DNA from: Piscicola geometra
Taxonomy: Eukaryota > Annelida > Clitellata > Hirudinida > Piscicolidae
NCBI GenBank assembly: GCA_943735955.1
Contig: OX030960.1
Coordinates: 6,348,035-6,412,034, forward strand
DNA: 64,000 nucleotides
Reading direction: 5' to 3'
Shown here one piece after another: positions 13,201 to 26,023 of this stretch. The number at the start of each line of letters is the position of its first letter. Position 1 is the first letter of the stretch. The translations under genes were made by a program, and so were the position numbers. Below the pieces are notes generated by a model. That model was given only the letters and a program-made list of their open reading frames with translations, was not told the origin of the DNA and did not search any database.

Positions 13201-16200
13201 AGGAGAAAAGTGTGTTTTTGACTTAATTTGAAAGATCTATCTCCTCATGAGACCCTAAATCATTCACATCGAGGGTTAGCATCATTTAATAGGACCTCTA
13301 AATCTCGGCTAGCACTCATAAATAAAGCCGTAAGATCATGCTTCATAATTATTACGGCTTTTCTGAACTAAATCTTATGAAGGAAAAACAATTCACGTTT
13401 CATAAGCCAATGAATGGGTTTTTCCAATTGCAATTACACGCTTGAAGCTTCATGCAAACACACGCAGAAATCATGAAATTAAACTAGTAAGATAAGCAAC
13501 GATAGATTTGCTTCTCAAACTTACTGCACAAATTCAGCACCATTTTTTTAAAAGTCTTCAGATACCACTGCTCCTACATTTCCACGAAGGACAATGAATC
13601 CGAAGGCCATAATTCGCTAATTCCCCACTAATTAGCGTTGATACTTGTGTAACTAGATTGTCTCTTTAAAGCGGTTCGAGAGAGGCCTGTTGAGATCTGC
13701 TATGAGTTTCTGGGCGTCTGTTTTCGTGAAGAATCCCCACTAAGATGAGTAAGCAGGGAAATATATTCATGTTTAGAAAAGAGAAGGCTACTGCAAGAAC
13801 TATGGCAATAAGGGATTGGAAGGGTTTCAGATCTACAAAATGATGTGATTGTTTAAATTTAACTGGATAAAGTTACAGATTTCTAGGTAACGTTTTTTTC
13901 AAGAAATTTTTTTCTTCGAGTTAAACATAATCTAAAGCTACTAGTACTACTACTTCTAGCTCTACCACTAATAACTAATACCACTATTCTTCTTATTATT
14001 ATTGCCACAGAATCTTGTTGAATGCAAGCAGAACTTTCTGAGAATAAAAAAGGTTGCAGTATCAATATATAATAAAGAAATGTTACTGAAGAGTTTAGAT
14101 CTTATAAAGCTTTTGCATTGAATTGAAAAAACTACTCAATTCTTCTTAAAAGCTTGTTGACTTTACTCAGCTATAACATTTTCTATCTAAACTTTGAAAA
14201 AACACCTTGCAACGATGAAAAAATAGGACCTCCTATCGTTTTACGATTGCTAAGTGATTTACGTTCAAGTGCGGAGTAATAAAATGATGATTGTCGTTAG
14301 CACTGCATCCACAAACGTGCTTCTCAGAAATGTGAGACTGTTGACAACTTGGAAGAGTAAATAGAGGCTCAATGTGTAAACATTGCTCAGGCATAGTTGA
14401 ATCGGTCTTTGAATTAGCATCGTTGCAGACTATCTAAAAGAGACGAAGGCATTCCCGACACATTGCTATTTCAAAAAATATAATGAGCTAGAGATATTTA
14501 AGCATTAAACAACAAATAGTTCCACAAACTTTTTAAAAATAGTATAAAGTACTAAAATCGCAGAAGGAGCTAACTAATAAAGCTGGCTCTAAGCTTCCAC
14601 GATTAAATTTGTGTAGGCTCACAACAGCAGCAACGACCACGCTACTCACCTTCCTTCTTCATGCCGGCTCTGAAGCACTTCTTGAGGCGACAATACCTAC
14701 ACTGGTTGCGCTTGTCCTTGTCCACCTGACACACTCTCGAGAAACGGCACTGGTACAGATTGTTTCTGCGCACACTCCTACGGAAGAAACCCTTGCAGCC
14801 ATCGCAAGAAAAGGCTCCATAGTGCTTACCGGTGGCTCGGTCGCTGCATATGGCGCATGTGCCTGCCCCAGGACTGGTCAGGTGGTTGGGAGAAATGTTG
14901 GGAGAAGAGTAGCGTGACAGTGCTGTGGTGGAAGTTTCAGCGGGAGAAGTTGTTGTGGCTGGAGACGTCTTGATGGTCTGATGGTGGTGGAAGGGAGGCT
15001 GCGAGGGAGGGTGGTGACTTTGCAGAGGAGATTCGAAGGGGAGGGAGTTTAGTTCGACGAAGCCAGACAATTCTGAAGAGGAAAACTTTTTATAATGAAA
15101 TAATAAAAACTCTAAATAGACATGCATGAATCAATAGATACAATAGAATACAAGAGTTCTACTGTAAACTTTATATAAAATGTTACATGATAGTAATGCT
15201 GATAAAAAAGTTAAGAGTGTATTGAAAAGATGCATGTCAAAAAAAAGTGTGGACGAAAGAATAGGTGGGAAGGGGAGGGGAGGTGACGTGCGGTGAGCGT
15301 AATAAGGTACTGATGCCCGATCAAAGGTGGCCTTGTGAATGATTGGCAACACGTGGTAATGATTAATTCGAGTGTGATTGATATTGCGGCTATTTGAGGT
15401 CGTGTAGATTAATTCTTTGAGGCATGCCTTTGTACAACAAGTCCAAAAGATTATCACTTAGGCAGCATCGTCGTCGGATGGGCTTTCAGTGTGACTGAAG
15501 GCTTTTATGGATCTACTTAGAGCATTGAGACACCTCAAAGCACTTTTAATGTGCCTCTTCAGTGGTGCTTAGTGCTTGAAATTAATTTTAATGACCGTCT
15601 TATTGCTCTAATTTGGAGTTGATGTTGTGAAGTAGTTGTGAAACTGTTGTGAAGTTGTTGTGAAGTTGTTGTGAAACTGTTGTGAAACTGTTGTGAAACT
15701 GTTGTGAAACTGTTGTGAAACTGTTGTGAAACTGTTGTGAAACTGTTGTGAAACTGTTGTGAAACTGTTGTGAAACTGTTGTGAAGTTGTTGGGAAACTG
15801 TTGTGAAGTTGTTGTGAAACTGTTGTGAAGTTGAAGTGAAGTTTTTGTTGTGAACTTAATGTGTAGTTGTTGTTAATTAGAAAGCAACACAACACAAACG
15901 TTCCTTGTTGTTTTATCATGCCAGTTGCTGTCTTGTGTTGTCATCTCGCATGACTTCTCGTTACGCCCACATTGTGTTCTATTGTTTCCATGTGAAGTGA
16001 ACTTAGTTATTCTTGTCATCCTGCATCCCTCACAAGCTCTCAGACGCACATCCCTTCAGACACCAGACAGGCACAGAGCAGAGGGTATGGGCCGTGCAGT
16101 ATGGCACGTCATGCTCCTCATTGATGGAGCTCATTAACTCCTTCAGCCTTACTCACGTCAGTTTCCTCATCATCGCCATTATGACACCACCAATCTTGAT

Positions 16201-16223
16201 AATGCACGCTTCGTTTGAGGGCA

Positions 16224-16265
<42 letters not shown>

Positions 16266-17430
16266 TGTTTGTGTGTGTGTGTGTGTTTGTGTGTGTGTTT
16301 GTTTGTTTGTGTGTGTGTGCGCGCTTTGCGCGTGTTTATTTGTGTAAATTTTGCGTGTTTGTCTTTAGTTGTATTTTTAAAATAGCTATTCAACCTTAAA
16401 TACTGTAAAGGCTAGTTTTTGAAGGGAAATGGTTCTGAGATCAAAGCTCTAGAGAGGAGTTTGCTTTTCAATGATGAGATGCTGGGAAGATCTTTTGGGA
16501 CTAGTGAGGCTCATCTCTCAGGCCTAGGCTAGTTAGGAGTCTTTAGGATGCCTTCATTGAAAATAAGCAGACATCCTTGTGTATACGATTCTTCGTGTTC
16601 GTCAGTGAGTGTGTAAGTTTGTGTAAGTCTGTGTATTAGTGTTTGTGTCTGATTGTGTGTGTACGTTTATGTGTATGTGCCAATGGGCTTTATTGTGTGA
16701 ATAAAGTAAAAATTTACGATTTAAGTAGCTGAAGCTGTTTGGGGGTGAGTTCATAAAAGTGGCAGTGGAGAGTGCAATCAATCAAGGCATTAATTGCATG
16801 AACTTATCTGGGGTGCTCTTTCCCTCCTATTGATCAGTTGATGAGTTTAAGGACATATTCAAAAGTTTATAAGCTAAAATGTGAAAACAAAATTTACCTG
16901 CAAAACTTAGTCTCATCTCTCGGATGAAATACATTTCAAATGAGTATTTACAATTTTTATATCGGAAAACATTATTTCAGACATTCAACGAGATCCTTTC
17001 ATATGCCCTGCGTTGCAAGTGCTCATACAGTTTTACTGTTGCTTAAGACATGTCTCTCTTGAAACAAACAATAAAGATTGCCGAATGTGAATCTTAATCT
17101 ATTTCTTACATGCTTTCAAAGAGTGGACGTGTCAAAGATACACTCAACAAGAGCCCGAAAGAGGCATAAAATGCATCATTGGCTCTTTAATCAAAATTTC
17201 AAGTTTTAAAGTGCGAGCCTCCAAGGCGACATTAAAAATACCTGACACTATAACAAGTAAAAAGACAGAAATAAAAAAAAGTACACTACACCAACAACAA
17301 AAATCAATTTTTTTTAAAGCTATAAAACCACAACTGTGATGAGCTACAACAACAACAACACGGCACAAAACTCACCTGGGTTGTTGCATGGCATTGTGTG
17401 CATCCTGCCCGTTGAGGAATACTGCAGCAT
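4250..17430 (-). CDS. HNF4: Hepatocyte nuclear factor 4 orthologue (nuclear receptor NR2A), complete
   Basis: Eight exons: 17430-17376, 15072-14650, 12721-12606, 8571-8422, 7737-7600, 6610-6508, 4810-4574 and 4380-4250. Phases match and the total is 1353 nt (450 aa). The start ATG directly follows an in-frame TAG. Residues 91-156 form the two-zinc-finger DNA-binding domain with P-box CDGCKG and the HNF4 signature [20 protein letters not shown]. Next come the hinge ([12 protein letters not shown]) and the ligand-binding domain, with [49 protein letters not shown] and the AF-2 helix LIHEMLLQ. The short F region ends near CEWP, as in vertebrate HNF4. Family knowledge: it binds DR1 sites as a homodimer, holds fatty acids in its pocket and drives gut and metabolic genes. 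The exon 3 donor (GTACCT) is weak. The introns carry repeats and transposon remnants. Confidence 0.95.
9450..9640 (+). mobile_element. Possible degenerate LINE reverse-transcriptase tail
   Basis: At about 9498-9573 one plus frame reads [20 protein letters not shown]. This resembles the WxGHxxR...VLEG segment after the reverse-transcriptase domain of many non-LTR retrotransposons. The frame is interrupted just downstream, where RQ...SLIDIVKS continues the resemblance. No other domain remains. The fragment lies in HNF4 intron 3. Identification rests on one short motif. Confidence 0.4.
10022..12210. mobile_element. 2.2 kb inverted-repeat element built of CCATATGGG-type satellite
   Basis: The left end reads ATACCCTGTGAACATCC then TATGGG repeats. 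The reverse complement of the right end reads ATACCCAGTGAACATTC then TATGGG repeats. That is a terminal inverted repeat of about 45 bp with few mismatches. Inside are an 81-82 bp tandem array (10275-11300), a unique AT-rich centre (11310-11940), and a right arm with two copies of a roughly 120-bp unit starting near 11944 and 12068. No transposase-like frame is present, and frames at 10619, 10782 and 12006 only translate the repeat. A non-autonomous DNA transposon is the best guess. A target duplication is not clear (TTC sits beside each end). Confidence 0.65.
10275..11300 (+). repeat. 81-82 bp tandem satellite array
   Basis: About twelve copies of a unit containing GGAAAGCCTATGTGGGTCC, two TATATGGGTCC/GGGCT motifs and a spacer resembling TTTGAATAATAAAAAAAGTT. 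Start points at 10377, 10459, 10540, 10621 and 10703 show the 81-82 bp period. Outer copies are more diverged than central ones. Confidence 0.9.
15620..15850 (+). repeat. 11-bp minisatellite GTTGTGAAACT
   Basis: About twenty copies of GTTGTGAAACT or GTTGTGAAGTT in HNF4 intron 1. The opposite-strand open frame here ([15 protein letters not shown]) is only the repeat translated. Confidence 0.9.
16225..16320 (+). repeat. Imperfect (GT)n/(GTTT)n microsatellite
   Basis: GT dinucleotides with interspersed GTTT in HNF4 intron 1. The open frames on both strands over it are repeat artefacts. Confidence 0.9.
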
Positions 17431-18643
17431 CTAGAAAGGTGGCGTCTCCAGTCCTCTAGTGGTGTTCACTTAATATAACTTACAATTTCAATAAAAACAA
17501 AACTTTATTTTTTTAATGCTTTTTTATACAAATAAATTGATAATCTTTATAACAGAATGACTGCTTCAAGCTTCCATTAGTGGATCTTTTGGGTGATTAT
17601 CTTTTAACTTGTATCGTTTTTTAAAGTCTGTTCTTTCAACTCTCAGCTTTTTAGACTCATGTAAACCTTTTCCACGCACACTAAGTATTTAAGTCACAAA
17701 AAAGCTTCCATACTACACCCATATATCTCCTGCATCCTTCAACATACACTGTTAGTGACATGCTTCTAGAAAATACTGCAATATTATTGGATGCGAAGAC
17801 GAGAGCTGCTTCCAATCAGCAGAAAGAAAATGAATGCCAGCTTCTGATTAGCTGACGATCCGATGGCGGGTGCTCCATCTCTTGACGGACTGCAGAAATT
17901 GCCATCACGTGCTGAAATATGAAAACGTATTTTTGTGTCAATTTATTCATTTATTTCCAAATTACATATTCATTTTTTAATCTAAAACACATTAACCTAT
18001 CATCCATTCATAAGTTCAGCTTACAGCCATGAGCCCCTCCATTCATCTCCCTAATCCATATTCACTAACTGCCCATCAGTCTTTCTTCAGCATTTCTTCA
18101 TCAAGCATCCATCCACCAGCTCACTAATCATTTCAACTATCCATCCATATTCATTTTCATTTCTTTATTCAACGTCTAAATGATAATGTGCTCCCTTGCT
18201 GAGTCTAATGTTTAATTTGTTTCGACTTGATTAGCAAACATTTTAAAGGCCTAAACGTCAAACATGGACTAAATGTGTGTACATAAAACGTGCAAACAAG
18301 TGTACACACATACTTGAGTAGCTATCCATGCAAGGGTTTGTCTGATTTTCTCGAAATAATTAAGTTCAATTCGTGTGCAACGAAGAAGCACTTTGCCTGC
18401 GAAACTTATGTAAGAAATATGTGCTTTATGGTGGATCAAGAAGGCCCTGTAAGAGCTGAGGTCACTTCAAACTTACAGTTATTTTCGTGGATTCTTTGTA
18501 GCTGTGTAGGTCTTTGTAACAGTAGTCAAAGTAATATTAGTAATAATAGTATACCTCTGAGAACTAGTAGTAATATAGGTAATAGTATTAGTAGTAGAAT
18601 AAGTAGTAGAAATAGTAGTAGTAATTGTTGTTGTGGTTGCATT

Positions 18644-19694
<1,051 letters not shown>

Positions 19695-20639
19695 ATTTTA
19701 ATTTAATAACCTTTTTTCAATGTATTATTGCAATAATATTAATTTCTGTTTTTTGTGCACTAAGACTAGCACGTGACCAGGATTCGGTCAGCTGTGATTC
19801 GGTCAGCTGGTTGGATTGTTCGCAACACCATTTGACGGGGGTACGTCGTTAACGCTGATTTAACGAATTCGCTATCTTCTTCTAAAATTATTCAAAAACT
19901 TGTTGATTCAGGCGGTCAAAAGAGGAAAACTAACATGCAAGCCTACACAGCGCATAAAGGACGAAAAGTACTTTTTAATTTTATTTCCTAAATTTCGATT
20001 GAAATGATTAGAATTTTTGCCAACGATTTGCAGCAAAAGTGGAACTATTGCATTGATTTGACGCCTATTTCTCATCCATATCGATGTTTTCATGCTGTGA
20101 AGATGAAGAATATTAAAAAACAAATGACTATTAATTTGTATATGATTTGAATAAAAAAGAAAAATCATTGAATAAAAGTGTTGAATAGAAAAATTATTAC
20201 AATATATTATAGTGGATGTATGGATAAATGGATTGATTGGCGGATGGATGAATGCCTGCACTAACTGGTGCAGACAAAAGCACGCAGCAAGGCCATAAAT
20301 AAAAAAGATGGAAGCATTGTTAATGTCTGCTCTCCTTCACTCTTCTCCTAACCCGACAGCCCTCGTCTGCATCACACTGGCCATTTGGGCTTCCATTAAC
20401 ACCACTGTGGCACCGTGGAAATCAAACTTAATTTCAATTTGTCCGTATAATTTCTAGGTCCATTATGTACTTTTTCAGCATTGTAGTGTCTACCTCGATG
20501 CAGTCAAAAAACAAATTCTTCCTTTGACAACACTCCAAAAATCGATTGGTCAATGAATAAGTCGTTCTTGAAGGTTGAGATGGCAGCGTATTTTGTGAGG
20601 CTATTGTGGTGATGTTGAAAACACTGAAGGTGTTCATGA

Positions 20640-20771
20640 TCTGATGATGACGGTAGTGAAGATGAAAATGATGATGGTAGTGATGATGATGATGATGATG
20701 ATGGTAGTGAGGATGAAGATGATGATGGTAGTGAAGATGAAGATGATGATGGTAGTGATGATGATGATTGT
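20640..20771. repeat. Imperfect (GATGAT)n / (GGTAGTGA)n tract
   Basis: A GATGATGATGGTAGTGA pattern. Histidine- and isoleucine-rich minus-strand frames here are repeat translations. Confidence 0.85.
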
Positions 20772-21286
20772 GACGGTAACGCTCATGAGCATAACTTGAT
20801 TTTGAATGTGGCACATGGAATGATGGAGTGTTAGCTGGGTGATATATGGCTGGATGATGACACGCTTGTAATACTGCTGAAAAAATGAAGAAGAAGAAGA
20901 GGTAATGGTTGTGGGGTGAGTAGTGATACCGATAGATGGTGTTGATGATGATTGCAAAGAAAATATGAGTATGATTTAGGTCTGATAGTTGGCAGACGTC
21001 TGATGGCGAAGATTACAAGGGATGAGACAAGGCATAAGGATAATGTTTCAAATGATTGTTTTTCAAATGGCCCAGTAACCTTCTGATACTAGAAAAAGGG
21101 TCTTCAAGAACATCTCGGTAAATTCTTGATGACCGTGATTTTAAATGCAACTAAAAAGATTATCAAAATATTCGGGCCTCTGATCAAGTAAACCCTGCAA
21201 AGCATGCAATTTGCATTGCACTGCAAAACTCTCCGATTCTTTGACAGTGAATACGTTTAAAGTTTAGAAACATTCAAAGTCAGTGA

Positions 21287-21478
21287 ATAACTGTAGTTCT
21301 CGAAGTAAAAAATTCTCTAAAAATCAACAAAGCTGGTTTTTTACTTTTTCTTGAAGCCCCTTTGGAGAAGGAAGATGTGGTGGTGGAACAATTCAAAGTG
21401 TGGTCTAAGAAAGAAGCTAATGCTGAAATGATTTTAAAGCAAGAGGTACTTAAGCTCAAAATGCAGCCAGTTATGTAG
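21287..21478 (+). other. Small orphan coding-like segment
   Basis: A 63-codon stretch is open between stops and has a protein-like composition (for example FLLFLEAPLEKEDVVVEQF followed by VWSKKEANAEMILKQEV). It has no start codon at its head and no clear splice sites, and the opposite strand is also open. It could be an exon remnant, a transposon fragment or chance. No family is recognised. Confidence 0.2.
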
Positions 21479-22010
21479 TACATGAGTTCACGCAAAAACC
21501 CGTCAAGAGACGAACTAAATGCGGAAAAAGTAAGCATATTTTTGACAAGTTTTAATTTTCTCTTTGTTAGATAAATTAGATTAATAGAATTTTTTAAATT
21601 GAAGCTGCGGCTTGTAATTGTGATATTAAAGAAAACTGTTATTGCATTGGGATCAAGCTTTTACTAAAACTTTCAAAACTATCTTAACGACTACAGATAT
21701 CTTATGATGCCAGTTAACTTTAGATAATAAATCAAAACGAATTTGTAAATAAACGTTTGATGTGATGATCACTATACAAGAAAAAATATGAATAAATTAG
21801 ATCAAAGAAAAATATGTAAAATTGTTTAGTTTGGTCTATAAAATTGAATTTAAACATATTTCGACGATGGAGAGTCTTTGATACTACAGTCTTGTTCGTT
21901 ATTTAAATTTTTATGTAAACTTGAAATTACCTTAAGCTTAATTGGAAAGAGTTCAATATCAATCATATTAAATAATATTTTTTAAATATTAAATTCATAT
22001 TAAATTAAAA

Positions 22011-22559
22011 ATGCCAACGACAATAAAAGAAGCAATTGCAAAGTGGGAAGAAAAGGCTGGTCAGAAAGCAGCAGAAGCTACAAAAGTGGAATTGTGGGGG
22101 CAAACACCTTTCATTGAAAAAATGGACGCGAGTTTAAACGCTTTAGTAAAGTGTGAACAGCTTTCTTTATCGACTAATCTGATCGACAAAATAACAAACA
22201 TCGGTGCTCTTAAAAACCTCAAAATCTTGTCACTTAGCAGAAACATGCTGAAAAGCCTGAGTGGTATTGAAGCAGTGGCGGACACTCTCGAGCAGTTGTG
22301 GGTATCTTACAACTACATCGACAAACTCAAGAACATTGTCGTTCTCAAGAAACTCAAGATCCTCTACATTTCGTACAACACGATAAAGGACTGGACTGAG
22401 GTGACCAGGGTGAACGAGTGTCCTTTACTCACTGAGGTGGTCTTCATCGGCAACCCTGTGTGGGAAAAACACAATGCAGAAGGTGACTGGACCAGCTTGG
22501 TGCTCAAAAGACTGCCCGCCATTAAAGTGCTCGATGGATGGCCGTGCATACGAATTTGA
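22011..22559 (+). CDS. DNAL1: Dynein axonemal light chain 1, leucine-rich repeat protein, intronless
   Basis: 182 aa in one exon. It opens [18 protein letters not shown], like the vertebrate DNAL1 N-terminus. The leucine-rich repeats follow: [51 protein letters not shown] and [14 protein letters not shown]. The LRR cap region has [18 protein letters not shown] and ends VLDGW. Family knowledge: DNAL1 binds the motor domain of the outer-arm gamma-type heavy chain in cilia. Vertebrate DNAL1 is about 190 aa with an acidic tail after LDGTPVIKE. Here the chain stops at LDGWPCIRI, so that tail is lost. The AATAAA at 22701 supports a complete transcript. Lack of introns among intron-rich neighbours suggests a retrocopy or intron loss, yet the frame is intact. 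Confidence 0.93.
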   Translation: MPTTIKEAIAKWEEKAGQKAAEATKVELWGQTPFIEKMDASLNALVKCEQLSLSTNLIDKITNIGALKNLKILSLSRNMLKSLSGIEAVADTLEQLWVSYNYIDKLKNIVVLKKLKILYISYNTIKDWTEVTRVNECPLLTEVVFIGNPVWEKHNAEGDWTSLVLKRLPAIKVLDGWPCIRI

Positions 22560-22700
22560 AGCATTCGAAATTAATATTTATCCTTCAGGTTATATAAATA
22601 TTTCATTTGGTTTGAATAATTCAAGTCATTTTTCATATTTTCTTTTTTTCTCACAGTTTTACTTTCGTTAAAAAGAAATGTTAATAATTCACTTCCAAAT

Positions 22701-22706
22701 AATAAA
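22701..22706 (+). terminator. Candidate polyadenylation signal for DNAL1
   Basis: AATAAA lies 142 nt after the stop codon in AT-rich sequence. Confidence 0.55.
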
Positions 22707-24308
22707 TTCGATATATTTCTTAAACATTAGTTTTAAAAACATTTTAAATTTATTTTTTGAATAATATCCAAAAACTCTCAATAAAATATTTGAATCATTG
22801 TGGAAATTTACTTCAATTCAATTAAAACATTTAAAATCTAAATTAATTAATAACAAAACTAAGCTACTTTTCATTTGCATTAAGGAAACATAAAGTTTAT
22901 TATGAAACTCTTTGTTTTGGTTTAAAAAAAAGGTCAGTTTTTTTGTCATCGCACATATTGCAAAGAATAAAAATCAGAACAAAAAACAATATTTAACAAG
23001 GTGTTAATCACAGAATCCAAAAAATATATATATAAGAATGTAGAAAAACAATTAAGTTGAACAAAGAAACTGTCAGTCATATAAGAAAAAATCAGTTAAT
23101 ATCACTTAATAAGAATGTGTTAATCAGTCCGGGGTTTAATCTTTTGGAGCTTCCACACAGACCACTACGTCACCAGCAGCCCATTCAGGTTCCTTCAGGA
23201 GCAAAAGGTCGTGAGAAGAGGTTCACAAGGCAGATGCCTTCAGTGCCCAGCAGTTGCTTGCACACACAACCTTCCTCCGCGTGCCTGTCACAACAACGTT
23301 GGTGCTGTAGCAACGATCATTCAAGCATTATTGAGAATTGAAGCAACGATTGAGTCTCACTGTCGGACCATATGTAATTGACGATAAAAGATATTTTAAA
23401 AACTTCTGAATGATGGAAGATATGTAAGTTGCAAATGCATTTGCTATCAAAATCCTTTTCAAAATGTATATAATGGAATATTAGCTTATGCATTTGCTAT
23501 CAAAATCATTTTCAAAATGTATATAATGGTATAATAGTATAAAAATAAATTATTTGAAACCTTTTAGAGAAGTGCTTGAAGTGGTTGTGTGTCCTCCACT
23601 CCTCCAACTGCGTGGGTGTGATGGTAAATATTTTTTTGAAACTACGCGCATAAAAAATTATGCGTTAACCTTAGTTAGTAAAAACTATTTGTTTTATGCA
23701 ACACTTTCAGATAAATCCGGTATACGACACAGCTCTAAAAACACCGGCTAAATATCTAGTAAAATGACATTCAAAAAGGACAAACGTGAAAAATCTTTTA
23801 AAAAATAAGCAGACGATTCAATTTTGATGTTAAACCGGTCGTCTGCAGTCCCAAAGAGGCAAAACTGCTGCGTAATGACGCCCCTAAATGGGCAAATAAG
23901 ACTGTATTGAGCATTTGATGTGAAACGTACATCGTTGATCCATCGAAACTAAACTTGATGACTTTAATAAATTCGATTTTTAAAGAATATAAAATAAAAT
24001 TGCTTAGTAAATAATAGAAAAATTTTTCTTTACAATCCATTTTTCTACTTTTATTAACGTAATTATAAGTAGTGATCACTCTCGATATGACGAGAGCAAC
24101 AAGAAAAGGCTTAAAAGACTCACGCAAAAATTAAAGCTTTCTTGATTTTCTTTCACCTGTTGAGAAGTTAGTATTACTGAAGAAATAGCCTTTACGGGGT
24201 TTGCTTGGTATTAATTAATTTTTAATTAATATAAAAAATTCGCTTGGGGTAGAAGAGAAACATCTGAAAAGCCTTCAAGCGGGTCCTTAAATGCACCGAT
24301 CTCACACC
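22707..24308. other. AT-rich spacer, DNAL1 to p53-like gene (convergent)
   Basis: No supported gene. A plus frame at 23057-23341 has a cysteine-containing end (CLHTQPSSACLSQQRWCCSN) but no recognisable family. A minus frame at 23798-24127 is AT-rich. A direct duplication is visible at about 23436-23470 and 23488-23530 (TGCATTTGCTATCAAAATC...CAAAATGTATATAATGG). Confidence 0.4.
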
Positions 24309-25925
24309 CTAAAGTTTAGGGCCTAAACGAACCCTATATAACTTCTCTCTAGCCTTCCTTCTCAAGAGGCTGGTGTTCTGAGACCTCAGTTTGTCGTTGC
24401 TCGTCTGTAACTCCTGCAGTGCCATCATGACTTTGGTGTCATTCATTCAAGTAGATATCGCAATTTTCAATAAATAATAAAGTAAATAACAGTATATACA
24501 AGAAAAGTCATGAAGGATGTAAATATGTGATAATAACATAGTGAATGAGTAAGCATTGAAGGATTGAGAACCTTGTTTGCAGCCTCCCTCTCTTGAAGCA
24601 GCCTCCTCATCTCATCGTGTTGTCTCTTCATCTCATCGTGTTGTCTCTTTATCTCATCCATCTGAAACGAAGAACTGATTCATTTGCATCACTTGATATT
24701 TAAAACATTCACGCATTTGCTTGTGGGACGCTCAGATAGAATATTTTTTCACTTTCTGTATTATTCACAGCCTGACAGACGCATGCCAGTGTTACATTGG
24801 TTCTAATATGCAATAAAGAGGCTTTTATTATCCCTTCATAATTTCCATCAAAGAAATGAAGCGTAACTGACTCACATCGGCACATCTCTTGCACGCCTTG
24901 GTGTGGTCAGCAGCATTGCTGGATGTGAATGCAGCTGCGGTGTCATCAGGCTGGGGAAACTTGGTGGTTGCATTGGCCGCCTTTTCCTTGACCACTCCTG
25001 CTTCGGCATTGACCCTCGCCCTGCCCGGACAGTCGCCAACCCATGTGTTAACCTTCGTCTCGGCCAACACGCGGTTGTTGAGGCACAGTGCATACACGAT
25101 GTGGAAGGGCCTCTTGTGGATGCCGCCTTGGCAACTCGATCGGCACGTGAACTTGAGGGGCAGGTGCAGTTCCAGCGTCTCAGCGCCTGTGAGGGTGCAT
25201 TGGCATCTTGAAACGATTGGGAAGCCGAGTATGTAACGACTTCCTGCTTGACCAATGGTTAATGCTCCTAGGATCGAGTGCTACCGATGCCCTAATAACT
25301 CAAGTAGCCTGAAAGCCCGTTCGGGTTATACTCTAATATAATAATGCCCGTCATTATTATTATTATTAAAATAAACAACAAGCACTCACGTGGAGTGGCT
25401 GGCAGGTCGAGGGAAGTGAGTTGATGGCCATTTCTGGTGCTGTAGACGACATTACGGGAGGCGTAGTTGGGCATGCAGTGTTCAATGCACACCAAGTGGC
25501 CCTTGCTCGAGTGGAAGGGACAGTTGGAAACTGCCTTGTCGCAGGAGGTGAAACGGGGCGAGAGGTGCAGTTGACATCCGTCCGGAACGCCCCCTGTCAC
25601 TGTCACCACCGCGTTGCAGGGGGTCATGAAGCGAGCGTATAAGGTGTTCGTGGAGGGGAGGTACTGTAGTGGTGGTGGAAAGTTGGTGGAGGTTCAAATG
25701 CAGTTGATGTTCACAACTATAAGTTGTAGTCTATATCCGGAGTTATAACTATAACGGAGTTTATAACTAGAAATCTTTCAATAATCATAATTCCTGGAGT
25801 AACAAGTGCTAGCAAAAGACTTTGATGAAGTTACAATGGTGACAGAATGGAGTTCTCACTGTGCAACTCATCAGCTTGGTGACTTTGGGAGGCTCCTTGA
25901 ACGACACGAAGATCTTCCTGCATGG

Positions 25926-26023
<98 letters not shown>

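Noticed and set aside
14609..14917. Plus-strand 102-aa frame
   Set aside because: It is exactly antisense to the HNF4 zinc-finger exon.
23057..23341. 94-aa frame with a cysteine-rich end
   Set aside because: No signal peptide, known cysteine framework or splice partners. Not supported as a gene.
24889..25236. Plus-strand frames of 102-115 aa
   Set aside because: They are antisense shadows of the p53 DNA-binding exon, which has conserved motifs on the minus strand.
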